A stretch of 64,000 nucleotides of DNA from Rheinheimera sp. A13L (GTDB lineage Bacteria > Pseudomonadota > Gammaproteobacteria > Enterobacterales > Alteromonadaceae): the NCBI RefSeq assembly GCF_000217935.1, contig NZ_AFHI01000010.1:1-64000 (forward strand), read 5' to 3'. Position 1 is the stretch's first letter, and every line of letters begins with the position of its first letter. Positions 7,101 through 18,612 of the stretch are shown in pieces. The notes beneath the pieces were generated by a model. The model was not told the origin of the DNA. It did not search any database and saw nothing but the letters and a program-made list of their open reading frames with translations. The translations under genes and the position numbers were made by a program.

Positions 7101-9305
7101 ATGCTTAGAGTCAGGTGCTACTTTGTCGTCGTTGTCTTGTTCTTGTTAGCTGGGTGTGGTGGGGGGGGCACTATTACTGATGATGGCGACGGTGGCGGTA
7201 CAACCGAAGTGATCAGCATCAGTCTGGTATTGACGAATGCATCCGCTGCGGTGTCCGCAGAGGTAAGTAAAGCTCAGCCCCTGACATTAACAGCGACTCT
7301 CACTTCGTCAACAGGCCGCTCTATGGCGGGTCAACTGGTGACTTTTAGTTTTAACGATGCACTTTTAGCTAACTTTAATAATGAGGCCGGCACGGCTCAA
7401 ACCAACAGCAATGGTGTTGCTGTAATAGGTGTGCTGGTGGGAACCAAAAGTGGCGCCGGTACTATAGCGGCTACTTTAACCGGTGGACAATCCAATACCA
7501 TTAGCTTTGCTTCAGCTGGCGATGCGGATGATGTAGAACCTGAAAAACCGGTCGGGTCACTGCGCTTAATTGCCGACACCCTGCAGTTAGGCTCAGGCAG
7601 CACAGCACAAGTGGCTTTGTCTGCTGTTGTTCTGGATACCAGCAACGTATTGCAACCCGGAGTCACAGTGCAGTTCAGTTCCTCTTCAGGTGAACTGCAA
7701 GTGGTAAGCGCTATTACTGAAACTGATGGTGTAGCCAAAGCCATTTTATCCAGCAGCGTGGATCCATCCTTACGCACTATTACAGTGACAGCAGCAGTCG
7801 GGGATAGGATCGCCACTGTGGATGTCAATGTGGTGGGCACGACCATTCTTATCAGCGCACCACGTTCTATGGTGTTGTCTGACGAAGTGACTATTACCGC
7901 GGATCTAACTGATTTTGACGGCAAAGGTATTCAGGGGCGGACCTTAACTGTAACTTCTGCTTTAGATAACCCCATCACCAGTACTTCGCTGGTGACTGCT
8001 GGCAATAGCGGTCGGGTCTCTTTTACCTACAGAGCAACGCAGGGCGGCACAGATGAACTTCGTGTGACTGGTTTAGGGGCCACTGCAGTTGCACCTATCA
8101 GTATTCAATCCGACCAGTTCCAGTTTTTAAATACCAACCTAATTGAAGTGCCGCTGGGCACAGAGCAGCAACTCACAGTAGAGTGGCTGGTGAATAATTT
8201 ACCTAATACGAATAAAGCTCTGAATTTGACCACCACCAGAGGCACTTTGGGATTGCTGACGGGAAACCTGACCCAGGTGTCTGTTGATCAAACTACAGAT
8301 CTGCAAGGGCAAGCTTCAGTTCTGGTAGCGTCCAGCTTTGCAGGTTTTGCCAATATAGCGGCAACAGAAATTCGCCCAGGCGCTACTGATTTATTAACGA
8401 CACAAACCCAGATTGAATTTGTTGCCACTGTGCCTGATACAGTCGGGGTTTCAGCCTTTCCAGCTCAGTTAGGGCCTGGTGAGCAAAGTGTGGTGCGTGC
8501 AGTTGTCAGGGATGCAAATAATAACCCGGTGAAAAACCGCACTGTCGCTTTTACGCTGGATGGTGCTCCTGGTGGGCAAATTAATCCGGCAACTGCTATT
8601 ACAGATTCGCAAGGCCTGGCCAGTACCGTATTTACAGCGGATAACACCACAGGTGCAGGTACAGGGGCCAACTTAAGCGTATTGGCGACAGTGCTGAATA
8701 CAACACCTGTGGTCAGTGGCAATACGCCGGTTTCTGTCGGGACCCGAACCCTGTTTTTTCGCTTTGGTACAGGTAACTCTGTTGCAGAACCCAGTGTTTC
8801 GTTGTTTAGAAAAGAGTTTTCTGTTTTAGTGACTGATTCGTCAGGCAACCCAGTGGCCGGTCAGCAGCTTAACGTTTCTGTATTGCCATTGAGTTACAAC
8901 AAGGGTTTTTGGATGGCAGTACCGGATCTGATTGAGTTCGAATACTGGGATCCGGTGATCACCAGTGTTGACTGTCAAAGTGAAGATGTAAACAACAATG
9001 GTATTTTGGACCAAGGTGAGGATTTTAATGGCGATGGTCAATTAACGCCTGGCAATGTGGCTACAGTCCCCCGTACTATCCAGGCAGACAGCAATGGCAT
9101 TGCCACCTTCGATTTAACCTACCCTAAAGATATAGCGCCATGGACAAGGTTGTTGTTGTCGGTAACAGGCTTTGCCGATGGTTCAGAAAATGTTTCCAGT
9201 CGTGAATTCAGGACTACTGTGTCAGGTAATTATGTGGCTGACGAAACTGCTGCTCCTGCCAGAAATCCTTTTGGGATTAACGCCAGTTGTGCGAACACCT
9301 TTTAA
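7101..9305 (+). CDS. Large Ig-like (Big_1/invasin-type) lipoprotein
   Basis: 734-residue secreted lipoprotein. The signal peptide ends in lipobox LLAGC, followed by a glycine/aspartate-rich linker. The body is a series of about five to six beta-rich repeats with the alternation typical of bacterial Ig-like group 1 domains (…TDSQGLASTVFTADN, …TNSNGVAVIGVLVGT). Near residues 625-650 an EF-hand/dockerin-like acidic loop occurs (DVNNNGILDQGEDFNGDGQ), suggesting calcium binding. Likely anchored in the outer membrane and exposed or adhesive; specific role unknown. A GGAGAG ribosome site precedes the ATG. A run of eight G at 7161-7168 lies just after the lipobox codons (see findings). Confidence 0.75.
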   Translation: MLRVRCYFVVVVLFLLAGCGGGGTITDDGDGGGTTEVISISLVLTNASAAVSAEVSKAQPLTLTATLTSSTGRSMAGQLVTFSFNDALLANFNNEAGTAQTNSNGVAVIGVLVGTKSGAGTIAATLTGGQSNTISFASAGDADDVEPEKPVGSLRLIADTLQLGSGSTAQVALSAVVLDTSNVLQPGVTVQFSSSSGELQVVSAITETDGVAKAILSSSVDPSLRTITVTAAVGDRIATVDVNVVGTTILISAPRSMVLSDEVTITADLTDFDGKGIQGRTLTVTSALDNPITSTSLVTAGNSGRVSFTYRATQGGTDELRVTGLGATAVAPISIQSDQFQFLNTNLIEVPLGTEQQLTVEWLVNNLPNTNKALNLTTTRGTLGLLTGNLTQVSVDQTTDLQGQASVLVASSFAGFANIAATEIRPGATDLLTTQTQIEFVATVPDTVGVSAFPAQLGPGEQSVVRAVVRDANNNPVKNRTVAFTLDGAPGGQINPATAITDSQGLASTVFTADNTTGAGTGANLSVLATVLNTTPVVSGNTPVSVGTRTLFFRFGTGNSVAEPSVSLFRKEFSVLVTDSSGNPVAGQQLNVSVLPLSYNKGFWMAVPDLIEFEYWDPVITSVDCQSEDVNNNGILDQGEDFNGDGQLTPGNVATVPRTIQADSNGIATFDLTYPKDIAPWTRLLLSVTGFADGSENVSSREFRTTVSGNYVADETAAPARNPFGINASCANTF

Positions 9306-9349
9306 TAGGTGTTGAGCGGCTTTCGTTGTAAAACAATACGCAAAAAAGT

Positions 9350-9373
9350 AAGGCGGATTAAGTATCCGCCTTA
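9350..9373 (+). terminator. Probable terminator after the Ig-like lipoprotein
   Basis: AAGGCGGAT/ATCCGCCTT stem with a weak T-rich tail (TTATTTATT). It may serve either strand, since astB converges on it. Confidence 0.55.
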
Positions 9374-9444
9374 TTTATTCAGGTTTATGTAAGCCTCTCT
9401 CCAGGCGGCAGTTATTCTCGTTGGCCGCTTAAAGTGTCAGGCAC

Positions 9445-10788
9445 TTAATTACGCTGGAACTGATACACAGAACCTAGTTTTAAGATTTGTGTCAGTTCAT
9501 CCAATGCCTGACGACTTTCAATCAGCAATTGCGGATCGGCTAAATCAGCTTCGCTGATCTGGTCACGATAGTGTGTATCCACCCACTGATTTAACCGGAC
9601 AAACAAGCTGTCGTTCATCAGCACGGCCGGATTCACTGCCTGATGCTCAGCAGCACTCATTGCTACGCGCAGGCGTAAACAGGCTGGACCGCCGCCATTT
9701 TGCATACTTTGCTTTACATCAAAATAATGCACCTGACGTACTGGTGTGCCACGACCAGTCAGTTGTTCCAGATAGGCAGACACAGTGTCGCTGTCTCGGC
9801 ATTCTGTTGGCGCAATAATGGCCATATCGCCGTTTGGTAAGGTGACTAACTGGGTGTTAAACAGATAGGTTTTTACTGCTTCAGACACTGAAACTTCTGA
9901 AGTTTTTACTTCAATAAAATGCAAATCTGCAGCTGTGCCAAACTTACGGCGAATTTCATCCAGCTTGCTTTGGGTATCAACAAAAGCCTGCTCATGGAAA
10001 AACAACACGTTTTGGTTGCCAACCGCAATCACGTCATTGTGAAAGACACCCTGATCTATCACATCCGGATTTTGCTGCATCATCACAGCGCCGTTTTCAG
10101 ACAAGCCATGCAGGCGGGCGACCGCTTCACAGGCCTCCAGTGTATGACGGGCAGGAAAGCGTTTTGGCGCAGGTTTTGATGAATCAAAGGCATAACGACC
10201 ATAAACAAACAATTCAACACCAGCATCACCATAGGCGCTGCATAAGCGGGTATGGTTCGCTGCGCCTTCGTCACCAAAGTGATCGTTGTCCGGCAAATGT
10301 TGATGATGCGCAAAATGTTTATCATCACTGAACATGGCCTTGAGGATCCGACCTGTGGTTAAGGGTTCCAGTGAACGGTGAAACTTATTGGTTAAGTTTG
10401 CCGGGGTAAAATGAATTTTACCGTCCGCTGTGTCTGCACTGGGTGAAATAGTGGCGGCGTTGGCTGTCCACATACTGGAGGCAGAGCAGACGGCTTTGAG
10501 CACAGCTGGCGCTTGTTTTGCCGCTTTACTAATGACTTCACTGTCAGTGCCGGTGAAACCCAAACGTCTTAAGGTATAGACGTCAGGGCGCTCTTGTGGA
10601 GCCAAAACGCCTTGAACTAAACCAAGTTCGGACAAGGATTTCATCTTCTGCAAACCCTGCTTAGCGGCTTGTTTTGGACTTGAGGTATTTTTGGCGTTAT
10701 TTAGCGAGGCAACATTGCCGATGGATAATCCGGCATAGTTGTGCGTCGGCCCGACCAGGCCGTCAAAATTTGCTTCAAAGAACTTCAT
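9445..10788 (-). CDS. astB: N-succinylarginine dihydrolase
   Basis: Second enzyme of the arginine succinyltransferase (AST) pathway: converts N2-succinyl-L-arginine to N2-succinylornithine, two ammonia and CO2 in the cytoplasm. 447 residues, exactly the family length, with the diagnostic N-terminus [15 protein letters not shown] and a conserved [13 protein letters not shown] near the C-terminus that includes the catalytic cysteine region. The other ast genes are not in this window, so it is either separated from them or the operon lies elsewhere. Upstream lies the tandem family B repeat. Confidence 0.95.
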   Translation of the reverse strand: MKFFEANFDGLVGPTHNYAGLSIGNVASLNNAKNTSSPKQAAKQGLQKMKSLSELGLVQGVLAPQERPDVYTLRRLGFTGTDSEVISKAAKQAPAVLKAVCSASSMWTANAATISPSADTADGKIHFTPANLTNKFHRSLEPLTTGRILKAMFSDDKHFAHHQHLPDNDHFGDEGAANHTRLCSAYGDAGVELFVYGRYAFDSSKPAPKRFPARHTLEACEAVARLHGLSENGAVMMQQNPDVIDQGVFHNDVIAVGNQNVLFFHEQAFVDTQSKLDEIRRKFGTAADLHFIEVKTSEVSVSEAVKTYLFNTQLVTLPNGDMAIIAPTECRDSDTVSAYLEQLTGRGTPVRQVHYFDVKQSMQNGGGPACLRLRVAMSAAEHQAVNPAVLMNDSLFVRLNQWVDTHYRDQISEADLADPQLLIESRQALDELTQILKLGSVYQFQRN

Positions 10789-10860
10789 TTTTGCTTTATT
10801 CCTTCATTTTTTGGGAAGGGGCTCTGCTTTTATTATTATTGCGGCCGTTGCTTCATTTTA

Positions 10861-11150
10861 TCCCTGCGTACTTAAAGCTACAGCGTTGTTGACTGCGCTA
10901 CTCGCCCCAGTCACATAGGACCTCTATGCTCCTGGGGTCTCGCTCGCTTGTCGCCTAGCTGTCACTTCAATTACTTTGGGTAATATCCCTGCGTACTTAA
11001 AGCTACAGCGTTGTTGACTGCGCTACTCGCCCCAGTCACATAGGACCTCTATGCTCCTGGGGTCTCGCTCGCTTGTTGCCTAGCTGTCACTTCAATTACT
11101 TTGGGTTATATCCCTGCGTACTCAAAGCCACAACTTTGTTGACCACCTTA
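10861..11150 (+). repeat. Family B repeat, 2.3 tandem copies, 125-bp period
   Basis: Units start at 10861, 10986 and 11111 (TCCCTGCGTACT), exactly 125 bp apart. The first two are almost identical; the third decays after about 40 bp. Each full unit contains a hairpin CCCCAG-TCA-CATAG ... CTATG-CTC-CTGGGG with a symmetric internal loop. They fill most of the 554-bp gap between divergent astB and topA; the remaining 11151-11342 is the topA leader, without an obvious gene. Confidence 0.85.
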
Positions 11151-11342
11151 CGGCGAGCCGTTTTGCTGCGGCTTTGGCTACTTTATGCAGGTCCCGCTGA
11201 TTTATTCAGCGAAAAGTCACTAAATTGTGACCTTCTGGCATAATAATGAACTTATTCTCTTGTCACAACTTGAGTTTGCGGATATACGTTAAAAAAGAAG
11301 TGCCCACCGGCACGCGAAAAGGTCAGGGATCTCAATCATAAA

Positions 11343-13940
11343 ATGGCGAAATCACTAGTCATAGTCGAATCACCGGCGAAAGCTAAAACCATCAATAAAT
11401 ACCTGGGAAACGATTTTATCGTTAAATCCAGCGTAGGTCATATCCGCGATCTGCCCACCAGCAGTAACAAAGATAAGGTCAAAGAAGACAAAACTAAGCT
11501 CAGCAAAGAGCAAAAAGAGTATCAGGCTCTGGTTGAACGTATGGGGATAGATCCAAACAACGACTGGCAAGCCCGTTACGAAATTTTGCCCGGCAAAGAG
11601 AAGGTCGTCAAAGAGCTGAAAGCTCTGGCTGAAAAAGCTGACACTGTTTATCTGGCAACAGACTTAGACCGCGAAGGGGAGGCTATTGCCTGGCACCTTC
11701 AGGAAATTATTGGTGGCGAGCATCAGAAGTTTAAGCGGGTGGTGTTTAACGAAATCACTCAAAACGCTATAAAAAATGCTTTTGTTGAACCAGGTGAAGT
11801 CAATCAGCACCGCGTCAATGCTCAGCAAGCCCGTCGCTTTTTAGACAGGGTTGTTGGTTTTATGGTTTCCCCATTGCTGTGGAAAAAAGTAGCCCGTGGC
11901 TTATCCGCTGGTCGTGTGCAGTCTGTGGCTGTGCGTTTAGTGGTGGAGCGTGAGCGTGAAATTAAAGCTTTTGTGCCTGAAGAATACTGGACTGTTGCTG
12001 CGGATACGCAAACCAATGCAGGTGTAACGCTGCAGCTGGACGTAGCTAAACAGGCTGGAAAAGCCTTCAGACCTGAAAATAAAGCCCAGACCGATGCTGC
12101 TGTGGCTGTGTTGCAAAAAGCAAGCTATGAAGTCATTGAGCGTGAAGATAAGCCATCGAGCAGTAAAGCTCAGGCGCCTTTTATTACCTCAACCTTACAG
12201 CAAGCCGCCAGTACCCGTTTAGGTTATGGTGTGAAAAAAACCATGATGCTGGCACAGCGTTTGTACGAAGCCGGTCATATTACCTATATGCGTACCGACT
12301 CAACCAACTTAAGTGTGGATGCGCTGACCGCCTGTCGTGACTATATTGAACAAAATTTTGGTACTAAGTATTTGCCAGAGCAGCCATTAAGTTATGGTAG
12401 CAAAGCCAATGCTCAGGAAGCGCACGAAGCCATTCGTCCATCTGATGTTTTTGTTTTGGCAAGCAGCCTGCAGGATATGGAAGCCGATGCCCGTAAACTC
12501 TATGAGCTGATTTGGCGCCAATTTGTGGCCTGTCAGATGCCTTCTGCACAGTATGATGTCACAGTGATCACTGTGGCTGCAGCTGATTTTGAATTAAAAG
12601 CCAAAGGCCGGGTATTACGTTTTGATGGCTGGACTAAAGTGCAACCAGCTCAGAAGCGCAAAGACGAAGAAGAGCTGGAATTACCGGATGTAAAACCGGG
12701 TGAAGTATTGAAGTTGGAACAGTTAGCGCCGGCTCAGCATTTTACTAAACCTCCGGCTCGTTTTAGCGAAGCCAGTTTAGTAAAAGAGCTGGAAAAGCGT
12801 GGAATAGGTCGTCCTTCCACTTACGCCGCCATTATTTCGACTATTCAGGAACGTGGTTATGTCAAAGTAGACAACCGTCGTTTCTACGCTGAAAAAATGG
12901 GTGAAATTGTGACCGACCGTTTAGTCGAAAACTTCGGCGATTTAATGAGTTACGATTTTACTGCCAATATGGAAGTGCGCCTTGATGACATAGCTCACGG
13001 TGAACTGCAATGGCGTAAAGTATTGGATCAGTTTTATGGCGATTTCTCTCAGCAGTTAAAAACCGCAGAATCGGATCCAGAGCAGGGCGGCATGCGCACT
13101 AATCAGTTTGTACTGACGGATATTGCCTGTCCTACCTGTGGTCGCCAGATGGGGATCCGCACCGCATCCACAGGTGTGTTTTTAGGTTGTTCAGGGTACA
13201 ACCTGCCGCCAAAAGAACGTTGCACCACCACTATGAATTTAACGCCTGGTGATGATGCGGTGGAAGTGGCAGATGAAGATGAATTAGAAACCGAAATACT
13301 GCGTCATAAAAAACGTTGTGCTAAATGTGGCACCGCCATGGATCATTACCTGATTGACGAGCAGCGTAAGCTGTATGTCTGCGGTAATAACCCGGGTTGT
13401 GACGGTTATCTGGTTGAAGCTGGTCTATTTAAGCTTAAAGGTTATGACGGCCCACTGATCGAATGTGAGAAGTGTGGTTCGGATATGCAGCTGAAATCAG
13501 GCCGTTTTGGTAAATACTTTGGTTGCACCAACGACAGTTGCAAAAATACCCGTAAACTTTTGAAAAGTGGTGAAGCTGCACCACCAAAAGAAGATCCGGT
13601 GCATTTGCCTGAGCTCAAATGCGAAAAATCAGAGACCTACTTTGTGTTGCGTGATGGTGCTGCAGGCTTGTTCCTCGCTGCCGCTACTTTCCCTAAATCC
13701 AGGGAAACACGAGCGCCACTGGTGTCTGAATTAGCGCGTTTTAAAGATCGTCTTGTGCCGAAGTTCCATTACCTTGCTGATGCTCCTGCGGCTGATGCTT
13801 CAGGCAATCCAACCATCATCCGCTGGAGTCGTAAGACCAAGCAACAGTATGTGATGACGGAAAAGGATGGCAAAGCCACTGGCTGGTCGGCCTGGTACGA
13901 AAATGGCCGCTGGGTTGTGACTAAGGAAAAAGAAAAATAA
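11343..13940 (+). CDS. topA: DNA topoisomerase I
   Basis: Type IA topoisomerase that relaxes negative supercoils. 865 residues. The TOPRIM domain carries [15 protein letters not shown] at the N-terminus (Glu9) and DLDREGEA at residues 107-114. The active-site tyrosine is Tyr315 in [10 protein letters not shown]. The C-terminus has three four-cysteine zinc ribbons (for example [24 protein letters not shown]) and a final TopA-type ribbon without cysteines, as in E. coli. Full length, stand-alone, with a strong terminator 15 bp downstream. Confidence 0.97.
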   Translation: MAKSLVIVESPAKAKTINKYLGNDFIVKSSVGHIRDLPTSSNKDKVKEDKTKLSKEQKEYQALVERMGIDPNNDWQARYEILPGKEKVVKELKALAEKADTVYLATDLDREGEAIAWHLQEIIGGEHQKFKRVVFNEITQNAIKNAFVEPGEVNQHRVNAQQARRFLDRVVGFMVSPLLWKKVARGLSAGRVQSVAVRLVVEREREIKAFVPEEYWTVAADTQTNAGVTLQLDVAKQAGKAFRPENKAQTDAAVAVLQKASYEVIEREDKPSSSKAQAPFITSTLQQAASTRLGYGVKKTMMLAQRLYEAGHITYMRTDSTNLSVDALTACRDYIEQNFGTKYLPEQPLSYGSKANAQEAHEAIRPSDVFVLASSLQDMEADARKLYELIWRQFVACQMPSAQYDVTVITVAAADFELKAKGRVLRFDGWTKVQPAQKRKDEEELELPDVKPGEVLKLEQLAPAQHFTKPPARFSEASLVKELEKRGIGRPSTYAAIISTIQERGYVKVDNRRFYAEKMGEIVTDRLVENFGDLMSYDFTANMEVRLDDIAHGELQWRKVLDQFYGDFSQQLKTAESDPEQGGMRTNQFVLTDIACPTCGRQMGIRTASTGVFLGCSGYNLPPKERCTTTMNLTPGDDAVEVADEDELETEILRHKKRCAKCGTAMDHYLIDEQRKLYVCGNNPGCDGYLVEAGLFKLKGYDGPLIECEKCGSDMQLKSGRFGKYFGCTNDSCKNTRKLLKSGEAAPPKEDPVHLPELKCEKSETYFVLRDGAAGLFLAAATFPKSRETRAPLVSELARFKDRLVPKFHYLADAPAADASGNPTIIRWSRKTKQQYVMTEKDGKATGWSAWYENGRWVVTKEKEK

Positions 13941-13952
13941 TTTCATAGTAAT

Positions 13953-13979
13953 AAAAAAGGCGCCTCAGGCGCCTTTTTT
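13953..13979. terminator. Bidirectional terminator between topA and a convergent gene
   Basis: A6, stem AGGCGCC/GGCGCCT with loop TCA, T7. Symmetric, serving topA and the minus-strand gene that ends at 13981. Confidence 0.9.
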
Positions 13980-13980
13980 A

Positions 13981-14742
13981 TTACCATTTACGTTTCGGAG
14001 CGAACAGCACATCCAGATCATTGTTTTCCTGTTCGGCTTTTTTCTGTCTGTCGCGCAGGTTACCTTCTTTTAATTCAGTCGCTATATCTTCAAGTATGGT
14101 CATTACTTCACTTTTACGAGTGGTGATGTAATCGTCCGAGTGAGCACAGTTTGACATAGTGGTGAGTGCTTTTTCATAACACTGACGGGCTGAGCCCAGC
14201 ATGTTGCCTGCTCTTGCCTGATTGCCTCTTTTAATCTGGCTTTCCACATTAATACGTAATTGCAGCATTTCCAGTCGTCTGTCTTCCTGCACTACGGTTT
14301 GGGTGTCTATATTACCGCGGGCATGTTCGCTGCGCAAAATAGTCCGCAGTTTTTTAATGCCCTGAATCATGCCAATAATCTGTTTGTCATTATCTGGCAT
14401 GGTTAAGCCTTCGACCGCCATATCTCCAGCTGCTGTATCGTTTAAACGGGCTTCTGTCTCGCCAATACGTTTTTTCAAATCCTTCGAATTGGGTTCCAGT
14501 TCAAGCATAGCTTTGAGTGTAACCGCTATACGTTTGAGCAACATTTGCATGATGCCTTTTGTCATGGGGACATTGGCAGCATTCAGCAGAATGTCTTCTG
14601 TTTCTTCCAGCAAAGTGCGGAGTTTAGAAAACTCTGCTCTTTTCAGCGCGGCTAGCCGCTCTTTATGCTGCTGTACTGCGTTGACAATCACGGCGATAAT
14701 CACCAGTGCAACAACCAGCACAATAATAATAGTAAAAAGCAT
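13981..14742 (-). CDS. Membrane-anchored coiled-coil protein of unknown function
   Basis: 253 residues. Residues 3-23 are a single N-terminal transmembrane helix (TIIIVLVVALVIIAVIV); the rest is charged, helix-rich and probably coiled-coil (HKERLAALKRAEFSKLRTLLEETED), with a C-terminal basic tail. No catalytic motif is recognisable. A CGGAG ribosome site precedes the ATG. It lies 92 bp downstream of, and in the same direction as, a histidine kinase gene, so a functional or transcriptional link is possible. I do not recognise a named family. Confidence 0.7.
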   Translation of the reverse strand: MLFTIIIVLVVALVIIAVIVNAVQQHKERLAALKRAEFSKLRTLLEETEDILLNAANVPMTKGIMQMLLKRIAVTLKAMLELEPNSKDLKKRIGETEARLNDTAAGDMAVEGLTMPDNDKQIIGMIQGIKKLRTILRSEHARGNIDTQTVVQEDRRLEMLQLRINVESQIKRGNQARAGNMLGSARQCYEKALTTMSNCAHSDDYITTRKSEVMTILEDIATELKEGNLRDRQKKAEQENNDLDVLFAPKRKW

Positions 14743-14833
14743 CCAAACTCCGTTGCCCCCGGATTCATCGGGGTATTTCAGCTGTGGCCTGATTTTAAGC
14801 CGGGCTTTGAAAAATATCTATGTTAAGTGCAAA

Positions 14834-15526
14834 TCAGGGTAAATACAGGCTGAACATAGCTCCGCCATACAAACCCCCATTATTTAAACGAATAAAACCA
14901 GTTTTACCATGATTTTTGTGCGCTTTGGCGATTAACCCTGCAAAAAACAGGCCTAAGCCTGTGCGGCCAGCCGCTAAATTTAAATCTTTCATCAGCGTAT
15001 CGGCATTTTCAAGCATAAATTCAGGATAACCTGGGCCATCATCATGCAGTTCTATCGCCAGCCCATGTGCTGTCAGCTCTGCCCTTAATAACAATTTGCT
15101 TTTGGTGTAGCGCAACGCATTCACGAACATATCGTTAAGCAAGTTGCTGATCAGATCGCTGTCAAAATACCAAAGTAAATCGCTGCCATCCTGAACTTCG
15201 ACCTGAATATCTTTCTGACTGATGTACATTTCATTTTTCAGAAGAATTTCTTCAAACAAATCAGAGATATAATACTGGTCAATTTGCAAAGGTAACTGGT
15301 TCTTTTCGATACGGTATAAGGACAACAGTTGCAACAGATTGATATTGAGTCTGTTGGCTTCGTAATGAATACGGGACAATTCTTCCCGGCCGTTGCTGTC
15401 CAGTTGTTGCTGCTCTTGTTGCAGGTTATCAATGGATTGGATCAATAAACACAAGGAGTTTTTCATATCATGTGCAGCTGACGCCAGCACTGTCGCAAAG
15501 TCGATGGATGAGTCTGAAGTTGACAT
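14834..15526 (-). CDS. Small soluble histidine kinase, orphan
   Basis: 230 residues with no transmembrane or input domain. The dimerisation/phosphoacceptor helix holds His19 in ASAAHDMKNSL; the HATPase_c domain follows, with N-box (DMFVNALRYTKSK), G1-like DDGPGYPE and G2-like GRTGLGLFFAG. All ATP-lid elements look intact, so it should be active. No response regulator is adjacent; the REC-TPR protein at 59838 is also an orphan, but linking them is speculation. Divergent from cysB with 158 bp between. Confidence 0.8.
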   Translation of the reverse strand: MSTSDSSIDFATVLASAAHDMKNSLCLLIQSIDNLQQEQQQLDSNGREELSRIHYEANRLNINLLQLLSLYRIEKNQLPLQIDQYYISDLFEEILLKNEMYISQKDIQVEVQDGSDLLWYFDSDLISNLLNDMFVNALRYTKSKLLLRAELTAHGLAIELHDDGPGYPEFMLENADTLMKDLNLAAGRTGLGLFFAGLIAKAHKNHGKTGFIRLNNGGLYGGAMFSLYLP

Positions 15527-15681
15527 ACAGTCCCCGATGATCCCGTTGTACCGCCATTGAGAAGCAAACAGCAGTTTTTTTAGTTACTATTGGTTATATA
15601 TTCCAAGTAAATCAAAATAAGTTGGAATATCCAGATGAATATGTATAGTGTTTATAGCATATGCCAAGAACGGATCACTGA

Positions 15682-16662
<981 letters not shown>

Positions 16663-16679
16663 GTCGGTTTGATAGAACA

Positions 16680-16704
16680 AAAGGGCCTTGATGGCCCTTT
16701 TTTA
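16680..16704 (+). terminator. Terminator of cysB
   Basis: AAAGGGCC/GGCCCTTT stem with loop TTGAT and six T. Confidence 0.9.
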
Positions 16705-16871
16705 ATACTTAACATTTAATATTTAATCTGAATGGACAAATTCTTGCCACAGCCCGGATTGATCCACAAATGCTCTGCCTCTAAACAGCGCTGCTGTCTT
16801 TTTAACGCACGTATTTTTACCAATATGAGGGAAGCCGCGGTTATGTACTAACGCATGTTATTTTTTTGTTT

Positions 16872-16895
16872 GGGTGTCCAGATGTTTACATGGCT
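16872..16895 (+). promoter_or_regulatory. Possible MetJ-like box array upstream of metR
   Basis: Three consecutive octets can be aligned to the MetJ met-box AGACGTCT; the middle one (AGATGTTT, 16880-16887) matches 6 of 8, the flanking ones 4 and 5 of 8. This lies about 90 bp before metR, a place where MetJ control is known in enterobacteria. The remainder of the 319-bp gap (16663-16981) shows only the cysB terminator and AT-rich DNA. Weak evidence. Confidence 0.2.
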
Positions 16896-16981
16896 AATAT
16901 TGATGTTTATGCTAAACAGAGACAAACAAATGAATTGCATGGTTAGTATGAAGAAAACTTTTGTTATAAAGGAATGGGCAG

Positions 16982-17860
16982 ATGATTGATTTAAAACTGC
17001 TGCGTACCTTACAGGCGTTGCAGCAGAGCGGCACTTTAGTGGCTGCTGCTGATCAACTGTGCCTGACGCAGTCGGCCTTATCGCATCAGCTTAAAGAAGC
17101 CGAATCCTATCTTGGCGCTGCACTTTATCTGCGTAAAAGCCAGCCTGTATCATTTAGTCCCCAAGGTCAGCTGTTATTGGAGTTGGCAGCCCAAGTCCTG
17201 CCCTTAGTGGCGCAGGCTGAAACTCAGCTCAAAGGCAAAAGCTTAAGCCGTATTCGATTGGCAGTGGAATGCCATGCTTGTTTTCATTGGTTAATGCCAG
17301 CTGTGAAAGCTTTTGGGCTGTTGCAACCTCAATGCCCGGTCGAGTTTTCTGCTGAAATTGAACACAACGCTTTGGATGCCTTGTTAAGTGATGAACTGGA
17401 TTTAGTGCTGACCACAGACCAACGTGAGCTTGCAGGTTGTTATTTTGAAGCTTTGTTTGAGATGGAATTATGCCTTGGAGTCAGTGCTGATCATCCACTG
17501 GCATTGCAGCCTTTTATCACAGCGCAGCAGCTAAAACAGAACACTTTATTAGGTTATCCATTGCCTTTGGATCGGCAGGATTTATACCGTTATGTGCTGG
17601 CTCCGGCAGGTTTGGAGGCAAAGTTCAGAACTGTGGCGCAAAGCAGTCAGATTTTGCAGCTGATTGCAGCAGGGCAGGGAGTTGCGTTATTACCGAGATG
17701 GCTGATGGAACCTTATCGTGCTCAGGGGCTGTTGGCTGTTGTGCCTATAGGGCAGCACGGTTTATTCAGAACTATGTATGCAGTCTGTCGGCAGGGGCAG
17801 CAAGAAGCCAACCCGCTGCGACAGTTGTTAGAGCAAATTAGCCTGCATCAACCTTCGTAG
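16982..17860 (+). CDS. metR: MetR, LysR-type activator of methionine biosynthesis
   Basis: 292 residues; N-terminal HTH with [13 protein letters not shown] and [15 protein letters not shown], then the LysR effector domain with [13 protein letters not shown], which matches the MetR homocysteine-responsive domain. In relatives it activates metE/metH/glyA with homocysteine as coregulator. Unlike in enterobacteria, no metE is divergent here. The last 13 bp overlap the end of convergent queC, so neither gene has a terminator between them. AAAGGAATGGGCAG precedes the ATG. Confidence 0.85.
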   Translation: MIDLKLLRTLQALQQSGTLVAAADQLCLTQSALSHQLKEAESYLGAALYLRKSQPVSFSPQGQLLLELAAQVLPLVAQAETQLKGKSLSRIRLAVECHACFHWLMPAVKAFGLLQPQCPVEFSAEIEHNALDALLSDELDLVLTTDQRELAGCYFEALFEMELCLGVSADHPLALQPFITAQQLKQNTLLGYPLPLDRQDLYRYVLAPAGLEAKFRTVAQSSQILQLIAAGQGVALLPRWLMEPYRAQGLLAVVPIGQHGLFRTMYAVCRQGQQEANPLRQLLEQISLHQPS

Positions 17861-18525
17861 GCTAAAGGATCTGTTGCGTTATTCAGTTCAAAAGCTTCGA
17901 GGCGTTCCTGACAAGAGCCACATTTACCGCAGGCTTTTTCACGGCCGTTGTAGCAGGTCCAGGTTTTGCTGTAATCCAGTCCCATGGCTAAACCATCGCG
18001 TAAAATTTCGATTTTGGTCTGGCTTAAGTAAGGGCTGACAATGTCTACAGGCTCGTAGTTAGCCACCTGGCAAACTTCATTCATTTTATGCACAAAATCA
18101 GGACGGCAATCCGGATAAATAAAGTGATCACCAGAATGAGCACCGTAATACACAGCACGGGCATTCAGCGACACCGCATAACCAACGGCTAAAGACAATA
18201 AAATCATATTGCGGTTTGGCACCACAGTGGATTTCATGGTGTCGGCAGCGTAGTGGCCTTCGGGAATTTGAATATCTTCATGAGTGCTGTCTGGCGCCAT
18301 CAGGCTAGAACCGGCCAGTAACTGATTAATCGCAGAAATATCCACCACTTTATGCGGAACCCCTAACTCTTCACAAACACTGCGGGCACAGACCAGTTCT
18401 TTAACATGGCGCTGACCATAGTTAAAAGACAGGGCATAGACTTCATGACCATCAGCTATGGCTTTATGCAACACGGTAAATGAATCCATACCGCCGGAAT
18501 AGATCACAACAACTTTTTGCGGCAT
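17848..18525 (-). CDS. queC: 7-cyano-7-deazaguanine (preQ0) synthase
   Basis: ATP-dependent conversion of 7-carboxy-7-deazaguanine to preQ0 in queuosine synthesis. 225 residues. The PP-loop SGGMDS is at residues 10-15; the C-terminal zinc-binding cysteines are in [15 protein letters not shown]. Divergent from queE, which makes its substrate, with an 87-bp shared promoter region. Confidence 0.95.
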   Translation of the reverse strand: MPQKVVVIYSGGMDSFTVLHKAIADGHEVYALSFNYGQRHVKELVCARSVCEELGVPHKVVDISAINQLLAGSSLMAPDSTHEDIQIPEGHYAADTMKSTVVPNRNMILLSLAVGYAVSLNARAVYYGAHSGDHFIYPDCRPDFVHKMNEVCQVANYEPVDIVSPYLSQTKIEILRDGLAMGLDYSKTWTCYNGREKACGKCGSCQERLEAFELNNATDPLAYEG

Positions 18526-18542
18526 CTGTCAGGCTCTCTCGC

Positions 18543-18548
18543 TATAAT
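18543..18548 (+). promoter_or_regulatory. Candidate -10 box of queE
   Basis: Perfect TATAAT in the short queC-queE interval, 65 bp before the queE start. No convincing -35 hexamer is seen at the expected spacing. Confidence 0.3.
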
Positions 18549-18612
18549 AGGCAAAATTTCGGGCGCGCATTGTACTGTATCTGAGCCTGTAGCTAAAGGA
18601 AAACCCCACAAA

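Noticed and set aside
10861-11150. CRISPR-like array
   Set aside because: The units are 125 bp, contiguous with no spacers, and no cas gene is present.
18526-18612. preQ1 riboswitch between queC and queE
   Set aside because: No H-type pseudoknot sequence or conserved preQ1 aptamer core seen; the interval is also too short for one plus a promoter in both directions.
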